Below are positions 53,353 through 64,000 of a DNA stretch of 64,000 bases, one piece after another. This DNA is from Asparagopsis taxiformis (lineage: Eukaryota > Rhodophyta > Florideophyceae > Bonnemaisoniales > Bonnemaisoniaceae), in NCBI GenBank assembly GCA_030407315.1, contig JALQPE010002000.1, positions 1 through 64,000 of the forward strand, read 5' to 3'. The notes below the pieces were generated by a model that was not told where the DNA came from, did no database searches, and saw only the letters and a program-made list of their open reading frames with translations. A program made the position numbers and the translations under genes. The number at the start of each line of letters is the position of its first letter. Position 1 is the stretch's first letter.

Positions 53353-54046
53353 GGCTAACGTGAAGCCGCGGGAACGTAAAGCGCGACGGCGCTAACGGTG
53401 TTAACGGCTATACGAAAAGCCAAGCCCGCCGGCAAAGACGTTGTGAACGGAACTGCGACGCACCACGACGCACCGCCGCGTACACGCAACGGCGTGAAAC
53501 GTCAAGCCAACTCACGCGCGAGTCGGCCTGACGTTTGGCGAATTTTCCGTCCAGCTCATCGGAGCAAATTAAAATTGGCACCGACGTGCTACGTGCCAAA
53601 GAGCTCGAATGCTCAACGGAATTCGACACCCGACGGGGTTATCCGCACGAGGAACGACGGCGGAAACGAATTCCGAGATAGTTACAAAATGATAACGCCA
53701 CTGGCCAACGTGAAGCCGCGGGAACGTGAAGCGCGACGGCGCTAATGACGTCAATGGCTATACGAAAAGCCAAGCCCGCCGGCCACCACGTCGTCAGCGA
53801 AACCGCAACGTACTGCGACGAATTGCTGCGTACACGCCACGGCGTAGAACGTCAAACCGACTCACGTGCGAGTCGGTCTGACGTTCGATGAAATTTTCAC
53901 CTAGCTCATCGGAGCAAATTAAAATTAGCACCGACGTGCTACGCGCTAAAGAGCTCGAATGCTCAACGGAATTTGACACCCGACGGGGTTATCCGGACGA
54001 GAAACGACGGCGGAAACGATTTCTGAGTTAGTTACTAAATGATACG
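53353..54046 (+). repeat. 350-bp tandem duplication in the Gypsy 3' region
   Basis: Two diverged copies, about 53353-53702 and 53703-54046. Both start with AACGTGAAGCCGCGGGAACG and share GGCTATACGAAAAGCC and CACCCGACGGGGTTATCCG. Confidence 0.85.
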
Positions 54047-54627
54047 CACGCCAACGGGCTCTACGGTCGAGGTTAACGTACCACTCGCAGTGAAAAGCCG
54101 CCGCTACGCGCCGCCGCTTTGCCGAATAATCGCGTGTGTTACGAACCTGCCAACGGGCACGCGCCGCCGCGAACTCGAAGCACGGGCTACGTAAGCCTTA
54201 CGACACCCGACGGGGTAGACGCCACAACAAAAAAAATTGTGGGGAGGGGCTTAACGCTAACCCCTCCCCCGCTGCAGACGACCTGCCAACACGTATTACG
54301 AAGCTCAACGGAGCCATGCGATTACGCAAAGAAACAAACGAAGGTTTACGAAGCAGCTCGATGCTAAAAGCCTACGAGGCCTACGACTAACCACGGAACG
54401 ATGCCAACGGGCGGGCCGCGATGATTACGAAAGAGCCGGAGCGCACGCGCGCGCTCCGGCGCCGTGGCGATTCGATCAGCCAACCGGGCCGCGTACGTTT
54501 AAACGAGATTTTTCGGGACAACTGCCACGTCCGCAGTTGTACCCGAAAAGGCGCCACGGCCCCGTGTCTCAGGCGCGTCCTGAAGGGCCTCGCGTGGCCG
54601 GGACGTCCACGTGTGGGGGTGGGGCTG

Positions 54628-55289
54628 TGTAGTATACGTGGCAATTCCGAAATTGCAAATATTTACGTTTTTCCGCGGAATTCGAATCTCGGCGGACACG
54701 ACCGGCGACAGCAATGCACGAACATTGCTGGCGCATGCGCGCGCGCAACCGGCACACGTGTGCAACGAACGTACTGGCAACGGCCAACGGACCAACGGGT
54801 CCCTACGTGTGACCCACAAGGTCCTTTCCCATTCGGGGACGTTACGAACAGTGTTTACACTGTAAAGCGATGCCATCGTGGCCATATAGGTATTGGCATC
54901 GTGCCGGGAGGGAAAGGGGACAAGACAACGATCGAGCAACGGCTCTAGTCTACGACTGACTTCTACGTTTTACGTTTACGTTCTGCCTAACGAGGCTTCG
55001 TCTCCGTCGAGCTGCGTACTCCCTACCCATCGCCGCACGTAAGGCTGATTGCGTGTAGTGCCTCCGGGCTTGGTTGAGAGCGCCTCCGGTGACGTACCAC
55101 CTCGTTTGCTAACGTAATCCTCGCGTGGATTGTTGCGTCGTGACGCTCGTGTCTACTCGCTAACCTATCTCTACCGTTCTACCTAACATACAGTCAAAAC
55201 ACCAGCGGGTGGACTGCTCGTTTCGTTTCGTAAGGACAGCGTGTCCACTGGCTCGTACCAGCTACTTCTAGAACTAACGTGGTTCCACA
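54628..55289 (+). repeat. 3' LTR of the Gypsy element
   Basis: 662 bp, apparently identical to the 5' LTR, followed by the CAGGC target duplication at 55290-55294. Confidence 0.95.
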
Positions 55290-58200
55290 CAGGCGCAAAC
55301 TTTATCTCCAACGACTATGATGAGGTCCATTATAGCCTGGGACAGTCATTTGGTGGTAAGGCAAAGAAGAAACTGAAGGGATCTACTTACAGAAGGAAAA
55401 GATCTGGAACTGCGAAGCTCTTAGCTTCGGTTAAAGGGTGTTGGGTATGCAGTAAGGATCATAGAGCGAGAGGAAATCATTCCGGAAAAGAAATCATCGA
55501 TGCAATCAATCGAATTAAGAACGAACAACCAAATGTTCTATTCACAAGCGAGGATATAAGCGATATTGAATATGCGTACGCTTCAATAGAAGCAGACAGC
55601 GATGATGACTCAAGCAGTTCGACAGACGACGGAGATCAGGAAGTAAATTTCCTATCCACAAACGGCGAAGATACCATAGAGGAACAGTCACATGCATACT
55701 TTGCAAACACATCATTTCTACACGGCAGGTCGTTTGCTACCGATTGAAGAGAGATTTGAAAACCATGGATATTGCTTTATGTATGGGAGAAACTACACAT
55801 TTTAATGGTATCATTGTTGATACTGGAGCTAATCGAAAGTCGGCAATGAGTTTGGATCAATAAAAGGCATATTGTAGAGATTTCAACGCTCCCATGACGA
55901 TCGACCATACAGATAACATGCCACTGGTAGGATTTGGTGGAGAAAGGAGTGGTTCGATCGGTACTGCAGTAATACCAATACCATTCAAGGATCTTGGAGT
56001 CGTTATTGACGTCAAATTTCGAATCATGCAGAATCACTGCCCCACTCTTCTGTCGGTAAAGGACATGATGCAGAATGGTCTTGACATTAGCATCCAACGC
56101 AAACAGGTGATATATATGAATAAGGAACAAGGGCTATCTTTTGAGAACTACTTCTTGAAGCACAAGTGGAAACCAGAGGACATATCATTTGCCATGTACA
56201 CTGACACTGAGCTGAGAAGGTTGCATAGAGTGTTCGGACATCCATCTGTTGGTGCTCTTCTCAGACTATTGCGGCGTGCAAACCCTGAAGATTGTGACGC
56301 TCGAACTGAGCAAGCACTGAAGGAGCTAACGAGATCATGTCGTGTGTGCGCAAAACATGCGACTAAACCTAGGATGTTCAAAATCACAGTGGGAACAGAT
56401 GAACTGAAATTTAACCACATTGTTGCCGTTGATCTGATGTTCTTGGATGGAAAAGCAGTGCTGCACGTAGTTGATGAAGCCACACACTATGCTGCTGCAT
56501 CATTCGTGAAGAGTCACAGTGCAGAGGATGTATGGAAAGCACTCATGAAGTGCTGGATACGCGTATATCTCGGACCGCCTGATCATATAAGAATCGACCA
56601 AGGATCAAACTTCGTCTCAAAACAATTCAAAGGATCTGCAGAGGCCGAAGGTATTGAAATACTAGAAGCACCAATAGAGTGCCCTGCATCTATGTCTCAC
56701 GTTGAACGTTATCATGCACCTCTGAGGGCGGCATACAATAAGATCTGCGATACAATCCCGAAATCAGAAAGCAATGCAGACTGTTTACAACACGCTGTCA
56801 AAGCAGTCAACGACACTATTGGCCCTGAAGGACTCTGTCCAACTCTGCTAGTCTATGGAACATTCCCTCACCCTCCGCGGAATACTCCTGCCGAGACACA
56901 GATACAAAGAGCAAGAGCATTAGATTCAGCCATGGAAGAAGTACGCAAGGAGCAGTCCAAACGCCGTGTCGCATTTGCATTGAGACATCCTGGAGGACCA
57001 AAAGCTAAGGAACAAGAATCTGAACTGGAAAAATTACCATCTGGATCCGCTGTGCTTGTCTATCGGCAGAAGAGTAAGGAATGGGAAGGGCCTTTCCCGT
57101 TCGTACACATAGATGGAAATACAGTTGTGGTACAAATGCCTTCAGGACGAAAAATATTCCGCTCTACAGTCGTTAAAAGCGCAGCTGGAGCTGATGCTAA
57201 AGAAATATGGCAAGAATCAATGAATACATGTATTGATTGTACGAGCAATGCGGAATGCGATGAAGCAAATGAAGATTATGATTCAGTGTTCCATGCTTCT
57301 GGAACAGATCACCTGAATCCACTGTTTATTCAAAGTCGAAAATCAGAACTAAAAGGATTGCAGAATCGTAACACTTTCAGCATCGTCAAACGTGCATCAG
57401 TACCGACGGGTTCACGTGTATACGGATCAAGATGGGTTGACAAATTGAAGATAATTGATGGAAAGCAAGTCGCGAAGTCTAGATTAGTTGCTCAGAACTA
57501 TCGTGACAAAGGTGCTGCCACTATCCCATCCAAGTCTCCGACCGTCAGCAAACTTGGACAGCGAATTGCAATTGCAACGGCAGCTTTATTCCCTAATCAT
57601 TTGTCATATGTGAGAGACATTTCACAGGCATACATCCAATCAGAGTCAACATTGGAGCGGACAATTTACTTGCAAGCCCCAAGCGAGATGAAACTGAAGG
57701 ATGATGAACTTCTTCTGGTCAAAAGACCGCTCTACGGTATCCCAGAAAGCGGACTACATTGGTTTGTGACATACAAGTCACATCACACTAACAAACTTGG
57801 CATGATGGCTTCAAAAGGAGATTCTTGTGTGCTATACCGACGCACTGAAAACAGCACAGATGGAATTACAGTGCTGCAGGTCGATGACTCATATGGACAC
57901 GGGACAGAAGACTTCTTGCATGATGAAGAACGAGAGTCACTTCGGTTCAAGTGCAAGCCAAGGACTGTCTTACGTGCTGGTGATAATGTGAATTTCAACG
58001 GCTGTCGCATTTCAGTACGACATGATGGATCACACGTCATTGACCAGAGTGAGAAGCTTCGTTCTACCGAACAAGCTGGAACAAAGGATGAGCTCATAAG
58101 CGTGCGAGCGTTAATCCAATACATTGGATCCTGTACTAGGCCAGACCTATGCGCGGCTGTACAGATAATGGCATCCTCCGTGCAAAATCCAAAGCCATCT

Positions 58201-58812
58201 ACATACTCTCAAATGCATAAGATTGTGAAATGGTGTCATGACATATGTGATATCGGCCTAACCTATGTTCCTCTAGATGTTTCAACTGCAAGGCTAGCTC
58301 TGTTTACTGATGCATCATTTGCAAATGCAGAAAAACTCAAGTCACGGATGGGATTCGTTATTGTTATGCATGATAGCAACAACAACGCTAATATTTTTCA
58401 CTATGGCAGCGCTATATGCAAAAGGGTCACTAGGTCTGTGATGGCAGCTGAGATACATGCGCTGGTTTATGGATTCGACAATGCTTACGTTGTACGCAAT
58501 ATATTGAGCGATATACTGGGAAAGTATCTTGACATAGATGGCTACGTGGACTCTAGAACAGTGTTCAATGTTGTTGCAAAGAATAGTGCTACATTGGAGA
58601 AACGCCTACAAATAGACGTGAGCGCACTTCGCGAAAGCCACGACAGAGGAGAGCTGAAGTACTTGGCATGGATTCCTGGACATCAAAATTGCGCTGACGC
58701 TCTTACGAAAGGTATGATCGATGCAAAACATCCATTGTGGAAATTGATGGCTACTCATAAGCTCTGCATTAGCCCTCAAGGATGGATCAGTTGCAATAGA
58801 GAATCCTCCTAG
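55290..58812 (+). CDS. Copia pol (copy 1), protease to RNase H, with internal TAA and one frame break
   Basis: Continues the interrupted coding region. A CxxC-x-H segment (CWVCSKDHRARGNH, about 55440) resembles a zinc knuckle. The frame breaks at about 55744, where one T is missing relative to copy 2. Protease DTGA is at about 55820, followed in frame by TAA (55861-55863). Then comes a 973-codon open frame with integrase (HPSVGALLRLL..CRVC, VAVDLMFLDG, DQGSNF, VERYH), RT (RDISQAYIQS, LQVDDS), and RNase H (FTDASFAN, MAAEIHAL, ADALTKG). It ends directly at the next LTR. Confidence 0.85.
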
Positions 58813-59166
58813 TGTGGATTCAATGGGTCGGAAATGGCTAAAAACGGCAATACAAAATACAGTGCCAATAACTCCGTTTGTCGCAAAATGGCTTTCTGCC
58901 GATCGATGTGCTGAAATAGACTGGAATGGACAAAACAGTTCCAAATTCAAGACTTTAGTGGCTGGTAGAAAATGGCTAGAATGTATTTAAGCATAGTATC
59001 ATGTCTAGACTGCAGAAGGAGGTCGAACAACGAACAGAACTACTAGCACAACCAACTAAACATAGCAATTCTGCTAACGATCTGGAGACAGAGCGGCCAA
59101 GGCTGCAACCCGAAGACTACCAATCTGTAGATCCCGGAAGCGCGTCGCGCAAGCCGATGCATCACA
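58813..59166 (+). repeat. Shared middle LTR of the Copia tandem
   Basis: Acts as 3' LTR of copy 1 and 5' LTR of copy 2. The start is exact; the end is inferred as for 42394-42747. It appears identical to the first LTR. Confidence 0.6.
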
Positions 59167-59403
59167 GTGGATAACACTACGGGAATCAGTAACCCCATTG
59201 AACAGCCAGCCGGACCTCGGAACGCTTGTCAAATTGCGGCTACTGCGCATCTCGAGACGACCACTCCTCGCCTGACCTTGGCGTGACTGTAACGGAGAGA
59301 GATACACTATCAATCACTAACACACTTTCATACTGGAGTTTTGACAGTTATAACTGTCCAATTGGCAGCTGCACAGTAACGTGGACAATTATAAAGCTCT
59401 ATA

Positions 59404-60450
59404 ATGACTGGAAGTGATAAGAGAAAGGAAACCATCGGACAAGCCGCTCGCCGGCAATTCGAAGAAGAAGAGGCACAAGATAAACAATCTCTGCCTGGTG
59501 TCTATGGTGACCCACCACCGCCATCTACAAATGCGACAGATGACGAGATAATTGCGTATCAAGTGGCAGTTGGGAAATACGCTGACGGGCTGCTCGAAGG
59601 AATGAGGAAAGCTAGGCTGACTGGGATGGAACTTTGGATAGAATACACGTGTTCTTTCAGACAGGAGGCTATCTATGCAATGAGCTCACTACAGCAACTG
59701 GGATGGATCAGATTTTTGCAACAGAATGGAGTTTTTCTAGAACGCAAGAGAGGTTTCCCGAGGAGCAAGGCTTTGATTGACTGTTTAGAAGCGAAAGAAT
59801 ATAAGAGTTGTGATTCACGTGATAAAGATCGGCGTGGAAATGGAGAAGCGAACGAAAAACACAAACCACCAACTTTCGAAAACACTGCTGATATCAAAGA
59901 TGTTGACTCAATTTCAGGAAGTGATGGAATGGACTATGGGCGTGGGGATGCAAGAAATGGCTCAATGAACTGTGACGGTGCTGTGGAAATTGTAAAAACA
60001 ATGAATGGAAACGGCAATACCCTGACAGGCGAAAATAGAAGGAACAACAGTCGCTCTGACAGCTATTTTAATAAGAAAGGTGTCGAATCATTAATGAAAG
60101 CATATGCAAATCGCAACAAATTCTCTGGCTCGTTTATGGAAGACTTGAATGGTGCTTTAGAGCAATTCGAAACACTTGCATCTGTTTGTGAGGTGTCTCG
60201 AGATGATATGGAAAAAGGATTCCCGATTATGCTTTCAGGTTCCGCTTTTTCACACTACTCAAGAAACTACTCACAGAAGGGTTTATCTTATGACGAACTT
60301 GTAGACGCATTTAGGACATGCTATACAAGCGAAGAACAGCGCCACCGTTTACTGCAAAGTTGGCAACGCCCCTCTCTTACTAAGGCAATGCAAATGGAAC
60401 CAGACAAAAGCGAAACTGAGGTGTTCAGGCAGCTTGCAGATAATTTTTAG
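59404..60450 (+). CDS. Copia gag (copy 2)
   Basis: 348 codons, identical to the copy 1 gag as translated, ending at the same AAT TTT TAG. The next frame (-1) continues without break through the empty Gypsy target site (about 60627) to the protease, so this copy shows the native gene order. Confidence 0.8.
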   Translation: MTGSDKRKETIGQAARRQFEEEEAQDKQSLPGVYGDPPPPSTNATDDEIIAYQVAVGKYADGLLEGMRKARLTGMELWIEYTCSFRQEAIYAMSSLQQLGWIRFLQQNGVFLERKRGFPRSKALIDCLEAKEYKSCDSRDKDRRGNGEANEKHKPPTFENTADIKDVDSISGSDGMDYGRGDARNGSMNCDGAVEIVKTMNGNGNTLTGENRRNNSRSDSYFNKKGVESLMKAYANRNKFSGSFMEDLNGALEQFETLASVCEVSRDDMEKGFPIMLSGSAFSHYSRNYSQKGLSYDELVDAFRTCYTSEEQRHRLLQSWQRPSLTKAMQMEPDKSETEVFRQLADNF

Positions 60451-63400
60451 CAAGCATACAACACCAACTCCACCGCGATTACCACGGCGACCGCTTCCTT
60501 CGCGACCAATTACTTGTTGCAGCTGACCTAACGCACCTTCGTCGCTCTCTTACAGAAAAGATTCCATTGTCATCACAAGAAGCAGTTCAAAGAATTGCAG
60601 CACTGCTATCATCGGAACCTCGATCTGCAGGCGCAAACTTTATCTCCAACGACTATGATGAGGTCCATTATAGCCTGGGACAGTCATTTGGTGGTAAGGC
60701 AAAGAAGAAACTGAAGGGATCTACTTACAGAAGGAAAAGATCTGGAACTGCGAAGCTCTTAGCTTCGGTTAAAGGGTGTTGGGTATGCAGTAAGGATCAT
60801 AGAGCGAGAGGAAATCATTCCGGAAAAGAAATCATCGATGCAATCAATCGAATTAAGAACGAACAACCAAATGTTCTATTCACAAGCGAGGATATAAGCG
60901 ATATTGAATATGCGTACGCTTCAATAGAAGCAGACAGCGATGATGACTCAAGCAGTTCGACAGACGACGGAGATCAGGAAGTAAATTTCCTATCCACAAA
61001 CGGCGAAGATACCATAGAGGAACAGTCACATGCATACTTTGCAAACACATCATTTCTACACGGCAGGTCGTTTGCTACCGATTTGAAGAGAGATTTGAAA
61101 ACCATGGATATTGCTTTATGTATGGGAGAAACTACACATTTTAATGGTATCATTGTTGATACTGGAGCTAATCGAAAGTCGGCAATGAGTTTGGATCAAT
61201 AAAAGGCATATTGTAGAGATTTCAACGCTCCCATGACGATCGACCATACAGATAACATGCCACTGGTAGGATTTGGTGGAGAAAGGAGTGGTTCGATCGG
61301 TACTGCAGTAATACCAATACCATTCAAGGATCTTGGAGTCGTTATTGACGTCAAATTTCGAATCATGCAGAATCACTGCCCCACTCTTCTGTCGGTAAAG
61401 GACATGATGCAGAATGGTCTTGACATTAGCATCCAACGCAAACAGGTGATATATATGAATAAGGAACAAGGGCTATCTTTTGAGAACTACTTCTTGAAGC
61501 ACAAGTGGAAACCAGAGGACATATCATTTGCCATGTACACTGACACTGAGCTGAGAAGGTTGCATAGAGTGTTCGGACATCCATCTGTTGGTGCTCTTCT
61601 CAGACTATTGCGGCGTGCAAACCCTGAAGATTGTGACGCTCGAACTGAGCAAGCACTGAAGGAGCTAACGAGATCATGTCGTGTGTGCGCAAAACATGCG
61701 ACTAAACCTAGGATGTTCAAAATCACAGTGGGAACAGATGAACTGAAATTTAACCACATTGTTGCCGTTGATCTGATGTTCTTGGATGGAAAAGCAGTGC
61801 TGCACGTAGTTGATGAAGCCACACACTATGCTGCTGCATCATTCGTGAAGAGTCACAGTGCAGAGGATGTATGGAAAGCACTCATGAAGTGCTGGATACG
61901 CGTATATCTCGGACCGCCTGATCATATAAGAATCGACCAAGGATCAAACTTCGTCTCAAAACAATTCAAAGGATCTGCAGAGGCCGAAGGTATTGAAATA
62001 CTAGAAGCACCAATAGAGTGCCCTGCATCTATGTCTCACGTTGAACGTTATCATGCACCTCTGAGGGCGGCATACAATAAGATCTGCGATACAATCCCGA
62101 AATCAGAAAGCAATGCAGACTGTTTACAACACGCTGTCAAAGCAGTCAACGACACTATTGGCCCTGAAGGACTCTGTCCAACTCTGCTAGTCTATGGAAC
62201 ATTCCCTCACCCTCCGCGGAATACTCCTGCCGAGACACAGATACAAAGAGCAAGAGCATTAGATTCAGCCATGGAAGAAGTACGCAAGGAGCAGTCCAAA
62301 CGCCGTGTCGCATTTGCATTGAGACATCCTGGAGGACCAAAAGCTAAGGAACAAGAATCTGAACTGGAAAAATTACCATCTGGATCCGCTGTGCTTGTCT
62401 ATCGGCAGAAGAGTAAGGAATGGGAAGGGCCTTTCCCGTTCGTACACATAGATGGAAATACAGTTGTGGTACAAATGCCTTCAGGACGAAAAATATTCCG
62501 CTCTACAGTCGTTAAAAGCGCAGCTGGAGCTGATGCTAAAGAAATATGGCAAGAATCAATGAATACATGTATTGATTGTACGAGCAATGCGGAATGCGAT
62601 GAAGCAAATGAAGATTATGATTCAGTGTTCCATGCTTCTGGAACAGATCACCTGAATCCACTGTTTATTCAAAGTCGAAAATCAGAACTAAAAGGATTGC
62701 AGAATCGTAACACTTTCAGCATCGTCAAACGTGCATCAGTACCGACGGGTTCACGTGTATACGGATCAAGATGGGTTGACAAATTGAAGATAATTGATGG
62801 AAAGCAAGTCGCGAAGTCTAGATTAGTTGCTCAGAACTATCGTGACAAAGGTGCTGCCACTATCCCATCCAAGTCTCCGACCGTCAGCAAACTTGGACAG
62901 CGAATTGCAATTGCAACGGCAGCTTTATTCCCTAATCATTTGTCATATGTGAGAGACATTTCACAGGCATACATCCAATCAGAGTCAACATTGGAGCGGA
63001 CAATTTACTTGCAAGCCCAAGCGAGATGAAACTGAAGGATGATGAACTTCTTCTGGTCAAAAGACCGCTCTACGGTATCCCAGAAAGCGGACTACATTGG
63101 TTTGTGACATACAAGTCACATCACACTAACAAACTTGGCATGATGGCTTCAAAAGGAGATTCTTGTGTGCTATACCGACGCACTGAAAACAGCACAGATG
63201 GAATTACAGTGCTGCAGGTCGATGACTCATATGGACACGGGACAGAAGACTTCTTGCATGATGAAGAACGAGAGTCACTTCGGTTCAAGTGCAAGCCAAG
63301 GACTGTCTTACGTGCTGGTGATAATGTGAATTTCAACGGCTGTCGCATTTCAGTACGACATGATGGATCACACGTCATTGACCAGAGTGAGAAGCTTCGT

Positions 63401-64000
63401 TCTACCGAACAAGCTGGAACAAAGGATGAGCTCATAAGCGTGCGAGCGTTAATCCAATACATTGGATCCTGTACTAGGCCAGACCTATGCGCGGCTGTAC
63501 AGATAATGGCATCCTCCGTGCAAAATCCAAAGCCATCTACATACTCTCAAATGCATAAGATTGTGAAATGGTGTCATGACATATGTGATATCGGCCTAAC
63601 CTATGTTCCTCTAGATGTTTCAACTGCAAGGCTAGCTCTGTTTACTGATGCATCATTTGCAAATGCAGAAAAACTCAAGTCACGGATGGGATTCGTTATT
63701 GTTATGCATGATAGCAACAACAACGCTAATATTTTTTCACTATGGCAGCGCTATATGCAAAAGGGTCACTAGGTCTGTGATGGCAGCTGAGATACATGCG
63801 CTGGTTTATGGATTCGACAATGCTTACGTTGTACGCAATATATTGAGCGATATACTGGGAAAGTATCTTGACATAGATGGCTACGTGGACTCTAGAACAG
63901 TGTTCAATGTTGTTGCAAAGAATAGTGCTACATTGGAGAAACGCCTACAAATAGACGTGAGCGCACTTCGCGAAAGCCACGACAGAGGAGAGCTGAAGTA
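60446..64000 (+). pseudogene. Copia pol (copy 2), internal TAA and two frame breaks
   Basis: The -1 frame runs from the gag end to TAA at 61200-61202, just past protease DTGA. The same frame then continues (integrase, start of RT) to a break at the C run 63016-63018, where copy 1 has one more C. It continues in a new frame (RT with LQVDDS, RNase H start) to a T run at 63732-63737, where copy 1 has one less T. It is cut by the window end. Whether these breaks are mutations or errors cannot be decided here. Confidence 0.8.

Larger units (their letters stand above)
51905..54627 (+). other. Long non-coding 3' region of the Gypsy element
   Basis: 2.7 kb between the pol stop and the 3' LTR with no long protein-like frame and no env-like membrane protein. 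Composition is rich in ACG and CGAA. It holds a perfect stem-loop and a tandem 350-bp duplication, described separately. Confidence 0.75.
44214..55289 (+). mobile_element. Ty3/Gypsy chromovirus LTR retrotransposon (11.1 kb)
   Basis: 662-bp LTRs (44214-44875 and 54628-55289) look identical. Ends are TGTAGTATACG..GGTTCCACA. The host Copia sequence CAGGC is duplicated at 44209-44213 and 55290-55294, and the empty site is preserved in Copia copy 2 near 60627. Gag, pol with chromodomain, and an unusually long non-coding 3' region of 2.7 kb lie inside. Young insertion. Confidence 0.95.
42394..59166 (+). mobile_element. Copia-type retrotransposon, tandem copy 1, with nested Gypsy element
   Basis: Starts at the LTR TGTGGATTC (42394). 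The coding region begins at 42985, is interrupted at 44213 by the Gypsy element, resumes at 55290 and ends at the stop 58810-58812. There the next LTR starts immediately (58813). Sequence outside the insertion is nearly identical to copy 2 downstream. The integrase, RT and RNase H order is Copia. Its sequence is clearly different from the Copia element at 32726. Confidence 0.9.
58813..64000 (+). mobile_element. Copia-type retrotransposon, tandem copy 2, cut by the window end
   Basis: Same element as copy 1 without the Gypsy insertion. It runs from the middle LTR through gag and pol to the RNase H region, where the window ends. Differences from copy 1 that I can see are single-base homopolymer indels. 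Confidence 0.9.

Noticed and set aside
51957..54390. Possible env-like gene in the Gypsy 3' region
   Set aside because: Only short frames, no signal peptide or membrane segment, and repeats run through them.
1..64000. CRISPR array or bacterial operon structure
   Set aside because: Repeats are far too long and irregularly spaced for CRISPR, and genes show eukaryotic introns, poly(A) signals and retrotransposons.

Overview
The window looks like nuclear DNA of a multicellular red alga (Chondrus-like florideophyte; lineage inferred, not proven). Reading frames are long and nearly intronless. The few introns I can place are short (about 66-130 bp) with GT..AG ends and CTGAC branch-like motifs. 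LTR retrotransposons fill much of the window, and a vanadium-haloperoxidase/PAP2-like secreted protein is present. There are no bacterial operons, ribosome binding sites, CRISPR arrays or convincing tRNA/rRNA genes.

Left part (1-16.1 kb). After a retroelement edge and a pyrimidine-rich gene-free stretch comes an unusual island. A broken minus-strand gene (3450-7313) combines a ParB-like domain with a C-terminal 2-oxoglutarate/Fe(II) oxygenase-like domain. A plus-strand gene (10278-13481) fuses a beta-class DNA amino-methyltransferase to a SET domain. A broken coiled-coil gene (14141-15788) and a second, small ParB-like ORF (15817-16071) follow. Between and around them lie eight full copies of a structured repeat. 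Each full copy carries a 34-bp hairpin and a 14-bp perfect palindrome at fixed spacing. This island is my candidate for an undescribed system: a mobile or selfish chromatin/DNA-modification locus with its own repeated DNA sites.

Middle (16.5-32.1 kb). Lineage-specific genes occur here: an unrecognised 2-frame gene, a C2HC zinc-finger protein, a small unrecognised protein, a duplicated cysteine-rich secreted protein with an internal stop, an HxxxD acyltransferase and a spliced membrane protein. A 1.1-kb tandem array of splice-site-bounded micro-exon-like units (19.05-20.15 kb) and several minisatellites are also present. A truncated Copia element at 22.66-25.66 kb is split by a 1,244-bp TG..CA insertion with a 5-bp target duplication.

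Right part (32.7-64 kb). An intact Copia element (32726-37270) has identical 151-bp LTRs and one uninterrupted gag-pol frame. Next come a broken trypsin-like protease and the PAP2/haloperoxidase-like gene. A second type of Copia element then occurs twice in tandem sharing an LTR. Its first copy carries a nested 11.1-kb Ty3/Gypsy chromovirus (44214-55289). Its second copy runs off the window.

Caution: most frame breaks fall in or beside homopolymers, and the two Copia tandem copies differ mainly by homopolymer indels. Some apparent pseudogenes may therefore be assembly errors.
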